A stretch of 64,000 nucleotides of DNA, from the NCBI GenBank assembly GCA_000310025.1, contig FN649738.1, positions 1,642,545 through 1,706,544 on the forward strand, read 5' to 3'. Positions 1-10,109 of the stretch are shown here, piece by piece. The DNA comes from Ectocarpus siliculosus (taxonomy: Eukaryota > Sar > Phaeophyceae > Ectocarpales > Ectocarpaceae). A program made the position numbers and the translations under genes. The notes beneath the pieces are model-generated. The model was not told where the DNA came from, did no database searches, and saw only the letters and a list, made by a program, of their open reading frames with translations. Every line of letters starts with the position of its first letter. Within the stretch, counting starts at the first letter, position 1.

Positions 1-1074
1 GGCCCTCTAGCGTGCTACCGTCGTCACCCTTCTCGTACAATCCGCGTTCCCCTCTCTGTTACAACCCGAAACACAAGGAATATGTACTTTCAACGCAGAC
101 CTGGGCTGCAGGCGTGTCCACCGATGGGACACCAAAAGGAGGAAAAAAGAAAACAGAAAATCGAGAAAATCGTTACGTGTGGCTGGCGCAGCAGTCGTTG
201 AAGGCCGTTTAATTTATTGCTGCGTGGGTGGGCAGCTCACACTCTCTAAGACAGCCAGCCCTCTTTCGCTGAGGCTGTGCCAAGCTCAAAGGTACAAATG
301 ACTTTGTTTCTTTCTAAACACAAACGAACCAACCCCCCCGTGAAAGGAAACAGAAAATTTTCAACCGACGGCACATGCCAAGCAAGACCCTCCAAACCCT
401 TCAGGCCCAGACGCCCATATCAAACCCAACCGCGTTAAGACGTTTCCTTGCTTGTGTCTATGCTACATGCCGTTTGTGTCTATATCGTGCGGCGCACTGC
501 GCTCCGCGCTCCGCCCATAGAATTGTAGAACATCACCCAGCGGTGTGCAGGAGTGCTGCGAAATCCACCGCTGTAGCCTCATGTTTGACTGTCTCTCTCT
601 GTCTCTCTCTTTCGCCCCCTCTTGACATTTCCGCCCCTTTTCTTTATTCAAAAATGGCGACAATCTTCCGACCAAAAAAACGTCAGAGCACGCATAGATT
701 TCCCTTCCATGAGAAAAAAACAGTACAACACACGAAATGCGGACAATATATTTTGAAAAGCAGCAGCAATCAATGGCGCCTGTTCCACCCCACATGTATA
801 TCGCCCGGCGTAGCACCCACAGGCGACGTGCAAAAAAATAGCTTTGTCTACCCTCTAAAATTGTGTTATGTGACCTCCCCCTTCTTATCCAAGCCCCTCC
901 TTTCGTCTTCTGGGGTACGAGCGAGAACATCTCAACAGACTGCGGCCTTGTTTTCTTTTCGAGCAGTGATCCAAGAGCGGGGCCACGGGCGGGCACGAGG
1001 CTCTCGACGAGACTTCGACCCTTACCCCTATCGCCCAAAGACCCAAGAAAACCCACGATCGATGCCTATCTCCC
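1..1074. other. no gene recognised; downstream flank of the heat-shock factor gene
   Basis: Open frames exist on both strands here but none has family resemblance or spliceable borders that I can support. The stretch lies immediately 3' of the minus-strand heat-shock factor stop codon at 1075-1077 and probably includes its 3' UTR. That is inference; I saw no clear polyadenylation signal. Confidence 0.4.
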
Positions 1075-4000
1075 TCAGCTGAAGCGAACGGCAGCGCGCC
1101 ACCACTTCCACCGGCACGAGTCCAGCTGCGGCGCAACCCGCCGCGCGAAGGCGCCGTGCCGCTGCAGCAGCAGCCCCTGCTGCTCCGCGGCCTTGTCGCC
1201 GCCGCCGCCGCCGCCGCCAGCGGCGGCTTCTTCCGCCGACTCCGCCACCAGCGACGCCACCTCGAGCGCGCGTCCGAGCCGGCACGCCGCGAACCGGCAG
1301 AAAACGCGCAGAAGTTTCGCGCCGTCCGGCGACAACGGCTGCGTTACCGGCACCGGATTGCTGCTGCTCCCCAGGCTCCCCTCCACCACAACGTCCACGG
1401 CGGCGGGGTCGAGGGCCTCCGCGTACACGCGCAGGTCCTCCGCGACGGCTTCCTCGCTCTGGAGGAAGAGGGACACCTCCCGGGCGAGGTACGCCGGGGA
1501 AGCGGCGTCGGGAGCCTTGCCGGCCGGGCCGGCGCAGAACACCGCCATCTCGCGCAGCCCGCCGTCCCCGCTGTTGGCCACGGTGGCGAGGAACACCGAC
1601 TCCGACGCCCTCGTGGTGTCGTTGCCGGAAGCGGCGGCGGAGCAGCAGTGCGAGAAGAACGCGCCGATGCCGTCGAGGCCGACGTCGGCTTCCGCTTTCA
1701 TGTCCGCCTGCGCGTCTCGCGGCCGCGGTGGGACGGCGGCGGTAGGGGTTGGCCGGGGCTCGTCGCTCCCCGCGAGGGACACCGAAACCTGCTGGTTTGT
1801 ATCAAGACAGGCCGAAAAGGGAAGGGGGGGGGGGGGGGATTGGGTTATTTTTGCAAGCTGGTGTGTGGGGATGAAGAGTGTTAGCGTGGTGCCGAATTTG
1901 CCTTCGCTGTGCACCTTCGTTCCTCGCGCTCTCGGCTCTCTCTGCGTTGACGCACGCGAAAACAACGGGATGGACGCACCTACGTCTCTTGTGCATTTCT
2001 GGTTGCTCGGATTGCTGATCCTAAACGCAATCAAACGCCGGGACCTTGCTCGGCCTTGCGACGACACGCGAAACAAAAATCGCAAAAAAAAAAAAAATGA
2101 CAGCAGTACATGAGGACTTGCCTCGTCCGTTATCGCCATCGCCTCCCCTCTGCGGTGTGCTGCACTGCCAGTGTCGGGCCTGGCCTCAGGTCCTTCGTCG
2201 TCCGATTTCTGCGCGAACTCCTGTCTGCTCTCGCCCTGGTCTCTTTCTTCCTCCTCGGCCCTGCTCGACTCGTCGTCGTCGTTATCGTCATCGTCCTTTA
2301 CCACCTGCTGGTCCACCTCCTCGAAACGACGGTCTACGAAGGAGCCCGGCAGCCTGATGGCCGGCTCGCACGCGGCGCGTCCCCAGTCCCACGTCGGGCA
2401 GAAAACGCCTCCGCTGCCGCTAGTCCGTTGCTGCTGCTGCTGCCGAGGGACTGTTTTCTTAGCGTCGGTCGTCGTTGTCGTCGTCGTCGGCGGCGGCGGC
2501 TGCACGAAGACGCCGTTGTCAGTGCTACCGTAGTGGTGGCGTTCAAAACCGCCGTCGGAGCTGTCAGCGCTGCTCACCAGGCTGTTGCTGCTGCTGCTGC
2601 TGCTGCTGACGCAGCTGCTGTTGCTGGGGCTGCGGCGGTGGTTCGACAAGCTAGAGTCGTCGCGCTCGGCACTCGTGACACCGTCCTCCTCCTCCTCCTC
2701 CTCTTCCCTCTCGTCGTCGCCCGATGACTCCTGCACCGCCCACCCTCGCCGGCTACCCGCGTCCGCGTCCGGGCCTACCCCCCGGTGGCGCTTTTGTGGC
2801 TGTCGATCTACGACGTCGGACAAACGCCGGGAGCCGCGGCCACCGCCGCCGCTACCGCCACCGCCGTCCTCGTCCATCTGCCCGATCGACTCGTTGTCGT
2901 GGGCGGCGGGAGCCTCCGTCGCCGAGGCCACCTGGCAGAGCGCCGAGAGGCCAAACAGGGCCAACGCGTGGTCCTTGTCCGTGACACCGCCGCCACCGGC
3001 ACCACCGCCAGCAGCAGCAGCAGCAGCAGCGGGCCTCCCGTTGCCGCCGCCGCCGCCGCGTTGCCGGCCGACCGCGCTGCCCCTGTCGTCGCCTATCGCG
3101 GGGCCCTGCCGACTGTAGGCCTGGGACGATGACGACGACGACGGGGACCGACCGTCGTCGAATCCGCGGTGCCCCCCCGCCTTGGTCGCGCGCATGCCGT
3201 TGCCGCCGTCGACGCCGCCGCTGCGGCGATCGTACTCTACGCCAGGACCACCGCTAGAAGAGACCGGACGACCACCCGCTCCCGCCCACGCGAAGCCGGG
3301 GGCTCCGCCACGGGAAGAAGGCCCCTGTCCCCCGTAGGACGGGACGGCCGCGCCGCCCGTGGACGGCCCGCCGCCGGCGCCCCGGGACGAGGAAGCGTGG
3401 TACACCCTGCCGCTGCCGCTGCTGCCGTTCTTGCGGTGAGCGGGGTGCGGGTGGTGCGGTGGCCTGCTGCTTCTGCTGGAGTGACGGTCGCCGTTGCTGC
3501 TGCGGTGGTGAGGGTAGTGGGGGGGGTGCTGGTGGTGCTCTTGGTGTTGGTTGCTGAACGAAGGGCTGTGGTGGTAGTCGTGGTGAGGGGGCCGGAAGGC
3601 GCTGACGCCGCCGTCCGCGTGGCGGGGGGGCAGAAAGCTGAGGCCGCGGGATCTCGCCTTGTTGCTGTCGAGTGGGTCGCGAGAGAGACTAAATGCGCGG
3701 AGAGGATAGCAGCAAGTTCAGACGCGGACGGACGTAAAAAGGAAAAGTGTGGTAAATAAATATAACAAGCAGCAGTAGGACAGGACAGTTGGACATGAAC
3801 CATTGCGTATTGAACAGTTACCTTTTCTTTCGGTCGAGGCTTGTTTCTTTTTCCTCCATACGGGGTACCCGAACAGCGAATATATAGGTTTTAGTGTACT
3901 TTTCTTGACTGAGCACCTGTTCTTTTGGCCCAGTTCTGGTAATACTTTCAAGCACTTTTTCTCAGTATGACCCAACGAATCCATCTCTATCTAAGAAAGA

Positions 4001-7000
4001 GTCTTAAGATAGGTTAGCAATGAATCCATAGCGTCAGCGAAAGTTCGTTTTCGATTTCCCGAGCAGCACACAGCAGTGAGTGTTGATTTTTGTTCAGCCT
4101 GAATTTCTTGCCTCCCAGGTTCTCAAGGTAGGGCGACAACTTGACGCACGTAACCCACTGTGTCAACAAATGACACACGCGACAGCACAGCACCGAGTGT
4201 GCATAATGACTCAGTATCTCTCAGGGCAACAGAATGAAGAACGAATTAGTGGTAGAGGGTGGACAGAGACACTAAACTTGCGGAAAACGAGCGACTCATC
4301 ACTGGCATCTTACCGAATCTACGGCAGGACTTTACAGTAGTTCCTCAGGTAGACGCAAAGCTCCTTGCATTTTCAATACAAAAAAGGACTCGTGCAAACC
4401 GACACTTTCATCAGTGCTGAGCATCATGTTTCATGAGGACAAGGAAGCTGAGCTGCTGTTCGCACATTTTTTTTTTTTTCTTAATATGACACAACGAAAC
4501 CATCTCTATCATAGAAAAGAGTCTGAGACAGATTAGCAATGGATTCATAGCGTCAGATGCGTCCCCGCCCCCAACTTCAACATTTCAAACTGATAAATCG
4601 ATATGCATACGTCACCGAGCAAAATAAAAAATTGCCGCGTACGGAGCAGCAGTATTAGCACGCTCACGAGGACGAGCTGAAATGTGACATTTCCACGATG
4701 CGCCAGATGTTTCCATAGGTTTCATCTCCACTCCCGCCAATTGCTCCCGCAGAAAATAAAAAATTACTTAACCATAATTCGAACGCACGCAAACCGTACC
4801 CGGTCGCCCCGGTGGTCTAGTTGGTATATCCTCGAAACCTTCTATTTTATAGGGTCAGGTCAGGGGTCCGTCAGGGGTCCGAATCCCGGCGTAAGCGAGC
4901 TTTTCTTGCAAAGTGAGTTTTTCTCTCGCTTCCGCTTCTGGCCTATTTAGTGCATAGCGCTAGTTCGTGTGTACACAGAGGGAAGAGAGTGCTGAACTCT
5001 TCTCGCATTAAAAATCGAAGGCAAAGCACCGCAGGAGGGGAGGGTAGAGAGGGGCTCTTCTGTGTGACCACGGGTTGGAGTAAACGGCACTCGTGCTGTG
5101 AGCACTGATTTGAAGTGAAGACAAAAAAAAAAAAGCGTCCCGCCAGCGGGGCGGAGATATCTGATCCGACAAATAACACACACTGCTGCTGCTTGTACAA
5201 GTGAACGCCAAACCATCGCTACGAATCTTTGAAAGAGTGAAACGCTGGTATCTAGAATCATGATCCAACAGCAGGCAGACAATATATACAATTATATCAC
5301 ACCTTCCTCCGACAATCGGGGCGGCTCTGTCCACCACCATCATGTCATCCGCGCCGCCGTCGCCGACCCCAAGCCCTGCGACGCCACCGCCCACGCGAGC
5401 CGGCGCCCCGTGCTGGTTGGTCTTGCGCTTGAGCGCGTGCAAGAGCTCCGGCTCGTCCCTGCGGAAGAACGCATGCTTGTAGATCCACACGCTTCTCTCC
5501 TGATAATTCGCACAGAATTCATGTGTGGTGCAACATCTAAGCGTCAGTGTTCGATCGGCAATGTATGCATGCATGGAACGTTGTACAATCGTGTACTTCT
5601 ACACACTTGGGCAGATGCAAATGCTGCTTGCACACGCACAGCAGTACGCGTTGTGTTGCTAGTAGGAAGAGATGCATCTCGTGTGTGTGTGCACAAAATG
5701 AATGTCTAAAGCAATCAACGCAGCAAATAACCATTGTCAGTTCGTGGTCAGGGCGGTACTGCTGTTTGGGGGGTGGTCTTGTGTACTGCGCTGAAAGCAG
5801 CAGCAACCACAAATGCCACCATATGAGAGAAAGAGAATATGCACAACACGTTCTTCGCAGGAAAAAAACTATGTGGCCCACTTGGAAAAAACACACCTCG
5901 AGGAAACTGATTGATTGCCCCACAAGAGGCGGGGGTGCTGCTGCTGCTGCTGCTGTCGCAGTGTTGCGGCAGTTTGGCACCCGCCCCCCTCCTCTGTGAA
6001 AAATGTGGAAAGAGAGAGAACTCGCTTCCCACTTTTGTATGCGCCGAATGTTCAACCACGCACTATCATCTCCCACCAGCCACCCGTTTTCCATGTTTTT
6101 GGTTCAACAACGAAAACTTTCTACAGAAATCGCTGGCACTTTCCTGGGTCCCTGGTCCTGAGAGAGAATGGATTGAAGAACAAAATACCACCTGAAATCC
6201 CACGTGGGTTGAACCAAGTATCTCTTATCCGGCAGTGCAGCAGCAGCCGCCCGGAGCCATACATCGGTCGAGAGAGCACGGCACGGGGGCGACCGCACCA
6301 AGAGGGTACGCCGCCGCCGCCGCCGCCGCTGCTGCTGCTGCTGTGGATTCAATTCGGCGGTCGACTTGCTCGCACAAAGAATCAAACACAAAAATCTCTA
6401 TCTTTTCTGGGGCGCGCGTTGCAGTCGTCTGGGAACCACGCGTCCCTGATCAACACCCACAAGAGCGAGCACCACCAATATTGGGCTGTGCGCGTCAAAC
6501 GCGTGCAGCTGCAGAACAAGAGGCGCAGCAGCGGGCTCTCTCTCTTGTCTTGCTCTTGTGGTTGGCATCTTCGATCCTGTGTAGTTGTTCCAACCCCAAC
6601 CACCGGCCGTATGATAGGTATGCAACACGTGTCCTATTATGCAGTAAACCACGAACCTTGCTGATCTTTTTGAAGCTGTAGAAGTTGAGCTGACGCACGA
6701 GGCTCTGGAACCTAGAGTGTCGGAAGTACTTTGGGAGGATGTCCTGCTCCAGCCGTCTCGGGTCCTTCACTTCGAACGCGGTGCCATCTGAGACAGGCAG
6801 GGTGCGGGTGCAGGCAAAGGACGGCAGTGGTTGGTGTCTTGGCAGCAGTAGCAGCAGCAGCAGCAGCAGCGAAAACAAAATGTATCTCTCTCGGAAATTC
6901 TTCGATCCCGAGATGGATCCCCACCAACAAAAATCATGCAAATTGAAGGAGCCAACACACAAAGCTCTTTCGGCGGAACAGAAAAAGGAAGGAAGAACAA

Positions 7001-7966
7001 AGGCTCTCTCTTCCCAGCAGCACCAACACAGAGACAAATCATGCTCACGATTCACACACAACACGCCAGCAGCAGCGGGACAGCAAAGCACCTCGAGAGA
7101 GGATGTCAGTGGGTTACTTTCCCGCGTCCCGACCCCTCTCCCCAAGCGCCAACTAGCAGAATATGAACAAACGTGTACGTGTACGTGGTCGCAGGTCGTG
7201 AGAGACAGACACGAAGAGACGTGGTTGGTTTGCTGGGGTTCAACTTGTGATGGGGTGACGTCTGTTCAAAAAATAAAAAAACAGCGAAGAACCGCCAGCA
7301 GCAGCGCGCAGCAGCAGCAGCAGCAGCAGTAGCGCAGCGGCTGGCCATGGGGAGGACCTGCTGCAGTAGGGGTGGGTGGCACCCAAGCAGCGCGGCGCAA
7401 GTCTCTCGATGTCGGTGAGCGCGCGAGAGAGAGACAGACAGCCACGAGGAAGGTGCAGAACATTTCGCTGGTACGCTCGCTCTGTCTCGTTCCAACGACG
7501 TTTCTTCGTAGAACATTTTTTTGAAGCGCGATCATGCGAGACAGGCACGTCAACAATCACCGAGAAGAGACCCAAGCTCTGGAGACACGTCTCGCGCGCT
7601 GCTGACCTGCACCCCCACACCGTGGCAGCCTCGACCAGGTGCCTGCGACCATGGCTGCGCCCACGGAACGCACTGCGCTTCAACCCCCGCCCACAGCCAA
7701 AGAATTAGGGCGACGTACTCGCGTGTGCAGTTTCGGCTGTACGAATCCAAAAACAAAAAAAAAGGTCAAACGTCTCGCTCACCCGCGACGAAGCCCACGA
7801 TGCTGTCGCACTCTCCCTGGACCATCTGGAACAGCTTCCGCACGAAGGAGGTCACGGAGCCAGCGGACACGACGTCCATGCCGGGCACGTCGCCGCTGCG
7901 GGAGTAGGCGTCCTCGTCGAGATCTGGCTCGTTCCGGTCATGCCGGTGCTCAAGTGCTACAACCAT
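1075..7966 (-). CDS. heat-shock transcription factor (HSF), five exons
   Basis: Sequence-specific transcription factor of the HSF family, expected in the nucleus on heat-shock elements. Exons (minus): 7966-7783, 6787-6657, 5499-5303, 3688-2122 and 1788-1075. Phases agree at every join and give about 930 residues. The winged-helix DNA-binding domain spans about residues 40-132. It starts with SFVRKLFQMVQGECDSIVGF, continues with DGTAFEVKDPRRLEQDILPK, carries the recognition-helix region FQSLVRQLNFYSFKK, and ends SVWIYKHAFFRRDEPELLHA. The domain is split over three exons. The rest is a long low-complexity tail rich in His, Ser, Gly and acidic runs, then a more ordered C-terminal region (exon 5) with no domain I recognise. 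Usual HSFs are about 300-700 residues, so this one is long. The last intron (1789-2121) is inferred: the frame stays open through it, but it holds poly-T and poly-C tracts and a good acceptor; its donor would be GC (GCAAGT), or a weaker GT at 2109. The start at 7966 is the first in-frame ATG of exon 1; an upstream coding exon is possible. Confidence 0.85.
3961..4043 (+). repeat. dispersed repeat A, copy 1
   Basis: About 80 bp, in intron 3 of the HSF gene. It shares the block CCAACGAATCCATCTCTATC and the ending TTAGCAATGAATCCATAGCG, with few mismatches, with 4482-4560 (same strand) and 22289-22365 (opposite strand). No coding capacity. Possibly the end of a larger mobile element. Confidence 0.75.
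4482..4560 (+). repeat. dispersed repeat A, copy 2
   Basis: Second direct copy about 520 bp from copy 1, in the same HSF intron. It carries ACAACGAAACCATCTCTATC and TTAGCAATGGATTCATAGCG. It is closer to the inverted copy at 22.3 kb than to copy 1 in the middle part (CATAGAAAAGAGTCTGAGAC). Confidence 0.75.
4795..5105 (+). mobile_element. tRNA-derived SINE, copy 1 (antisense in HSF intron 3)
   Basis: The head carries RNA polymerase III promoter-like boxes: an A box around 4811-4829 (GGTGGTCTAGTTGGTATA) and a B box around 4875-4887 (GGGTCCGAATCCC). About 220 bp of non-tRNA body follow, including TTCGTGTGTACACAGAGGGA. The same body is present in reverse orientation at 23744-24005, so this is a dispersed element and not a tRNA gene. 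The head contains a small internal duplication (GGGTCAGGTCAGGGGTCCGTCAGGGGTCC). It is oriented opposite to the host gene. Confidence 0.8.
5934..5957. repeat. CTG trinucleotide run
   Basis: About seven CTG units in the intron between HSF exons 2 and 3. Comparable CAG/CTG runs occur at 6842-6870, 7307-7329, 13318-13344 and 16083-16100, in introns and exons of both minus-strand genes. Confidence 0.8.
6842..6870. repeat. CAG trinucleotide run
   Basis: An interrupted CAG run in HSF intron 1, about 55 bases upstream, on the minus strand, of the acceptor that opens exon 2 at 6787. Confidence 0.75.
7307..7329. repeat. CAG trinucleotide run
   Basis: About eight consecutive CAG units in HSF intron 1. 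On the minus strand these read as CTG. No coding role is supported because the intron borders at 7782 and 6788 splice in phase. Confidence 0.8.
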
Positions 7967-10109
7967 CCCGGCTGCTGTCTTTGTTCCACGCAGGGATCAC
8001 GAAAACGTCTCGCGTTTCCAGAAAACTTCAACACACTCACTTTCGCTGGCCAACGACCTGGAGATCTCCCTGCCGACTGCTCCCGAGTGGTAGAAGCGGA
8101 TGTACGCGCCTGTGGCTCGCGTCGGAGCAGCGCCAGGAGGGTGTCTTTGAGCCTTGCCTGGCTGTTTGACTCGGGCGGATGTGTATGTGTGTATGTGCTG
8201 ACAGAAAGTAGCAGCACAAGGAGAAGCAAAAAAAAAAAAAAGGAGATATGTGACGACGCCAAATACTTGAAATTGGGTGGTCATGCAGCCACCCATGCAT
8301 GCATGTCTTTATTCACGGGCCGGGAGAGAGCTTCGGCGGGCCTCTTCGCCGGGGCTCGCCTCCTTGCTTCTTCCTAGCTTGGCGTGTGTTGCGTCGTGTT
8401 GACGTAATTTCGTATCATAGGAACGTATGTACAGGGCACCAAGAACATTTCAGAAAACATCTGAGAGTAGTGTGGCGCGTTCGCTATGTTTTTTGCCCCA
8501 CCCAAGTCAGACAGACGCGCTGCTGCTGCTTTGGTTCTGGCCCCCAACGAGCTGAATAATTTAACGTTCGTGCATGCTTGTTTGACCACGGCGACACAAC
8601 TTCGGCCGTACTTCTGTTTGGCTCCAGCCCGCCGGTATTGCCACTGATGTCACTGAGAATCTAGATGGGCACCCAACCAACAACAAGCGCATCATGCATG
8701 CGTGGCACGCACGTAGTACGTAGTAACGTGTCACGCGTGAAACTTGGGCAGAGAACCACTGCTACTACACGTACATACAGATCTTACACACGTTGTATTC
8801 TCTGCTTCAACTCACATTAAAAAAGCAAACGGACAAAAGACGTGACAGCAGGCATGTTTCAGGATGTAAATGTACCAGAACGAAAAAAAATAAAAATAAT
8901 AGTCGATCGATCAATGTATTATTATGTGTACATTGATTGTAGATAATAGATAGTTAGGTGGTGGTTGGCATGGATTTATTTGTGGTGTTCTATTGCATAT
9001 GTATGTACAGCAGTGAGACGACAACGTGCGCCAAATGAATGGCTGGCTCTTTGTTCACAGATAGATAAGGAAACATAAATACAAACACATAAAGACTACC
9101 CATTCGAAATAAGACCACAGTCGAACGGGATCTCATGTGTTAAAGTCTTTACAGTAGTGAATGGAGGGAAGCCGGCTGGGTGCTGGGCTTATAGGAGTCT
9201 ATTTAAGCCTAGATGATACAGTACGTAGGAAGCGTGACATAGTTGCGTAGAGAGAAAACAAACGGAACGGGACGGTGGAACGGAGTCGCTTTTTCTTGTC
9301 CCTTGTGACGAAAAACATCAGCAGTGCCTTGGTAGAGATCGACCTACAAAAACGCCGATCGATACAAGAAGATCGTCCTTTTGTTGTTCACCCAAAAGAG
9401 AGAGAGAAAAGTGCGCAGCATCTACGCCCTCCCAAATGGTACGTTTCACACCGTCATCGGCACCAACGACCAGCATTACGCGCCGCCGCGTAAGAACCTG
9501 GGTGGGTTCTATGTTGCAAGTGTCACAATAATCGAGACCATAGTTGAAAGCAAGAACGAATCCCATGGGGTGAAATCTTGAGAATTATTCGATGTAGAAT
9601 AGTCGCCGCTGGGTTGAGGGGAAACAAGAAATGAGCTTCTAGGCCGAAATAAGAGGTTCTTTCTCTGTAACAGGAAGAGAGAGGGCGCAACGAACGAAGA
9701 GGCAACACCTTGTTTTCTTCAAAAATGTAGATATTTCTTACCTTTGTACCTGTCCGATCGCCACCGCGCGCGCACACCAACATATTTTCGCCTACTTGCT
9801 GCCCCGATGTCGCCGACCAAAGAACAATGGCAACCAAACCCCCCGAGGTGTCGTATTATAGTTGTCAAGACTCATCATATGGAAAGTACAGGAGGAGTAG
9901 ACCAAAGAAAAATCCAGCGGATCACCCCGCCACCGACAAACAAACAGGAGTATGCAGAGCACACGCACTACACACAGGACCCCATCTATCGTGAACACAT
10001 CCACGCAATCACCACGTACCACTAAGAGCACACCCAACATATCACCAAAGCAGATAGAGAAATTGAATACACCGCGCGCTGGCACGGAAACAAATAATTC
10101 GTACTCCAG
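7967..10109. promoter_or_regulatory. intergenic region between HSF start and EF-hand gene end
   Basis: About 2.1 kb. It should contain the HSF promoter and 5' UTR near 7967-8500, plus 3' UTR of the EF-hand gene near 10109. No supportable coding exon. It contains one copy of dispersed repeat B (9067-9212) and an AT-rich patch at about 8880-8950. I could not assign a TATA box or heat-shock elements with confidence. Confidence 0.4.
9067..9212 (+). repeat. dispersed repeat B, copy 1
   Basis: Core AAAGACTACCCATTCGAAAT, then ACCACAGTCGAACGGGATCT, then a tail GGGAAGCCGGCTGGGTGCTG. Five further loci share the core (18142, 21903, 28587, 29711 and 31561), all on the same strand. The tail is shared with the copy at 19764-19855. 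The core is an imperfect inverted repeat: AAGACT-ACCC-TTCGA is answered by TCGAA-GGG and, in most copies, AGTCTT. Confidence 0.8.

Noticed and set aside
1156-3759. Long plus-strand open frames (for example 863-2113, 1156-1884, 2110-2727 and 3169-3759)
   Set aside because: They lie opposite the minus-strand HSF exons and are GC-rich shadows of triplet-repeat coding sequence; no family resemblance and no splice-linked neighbours.
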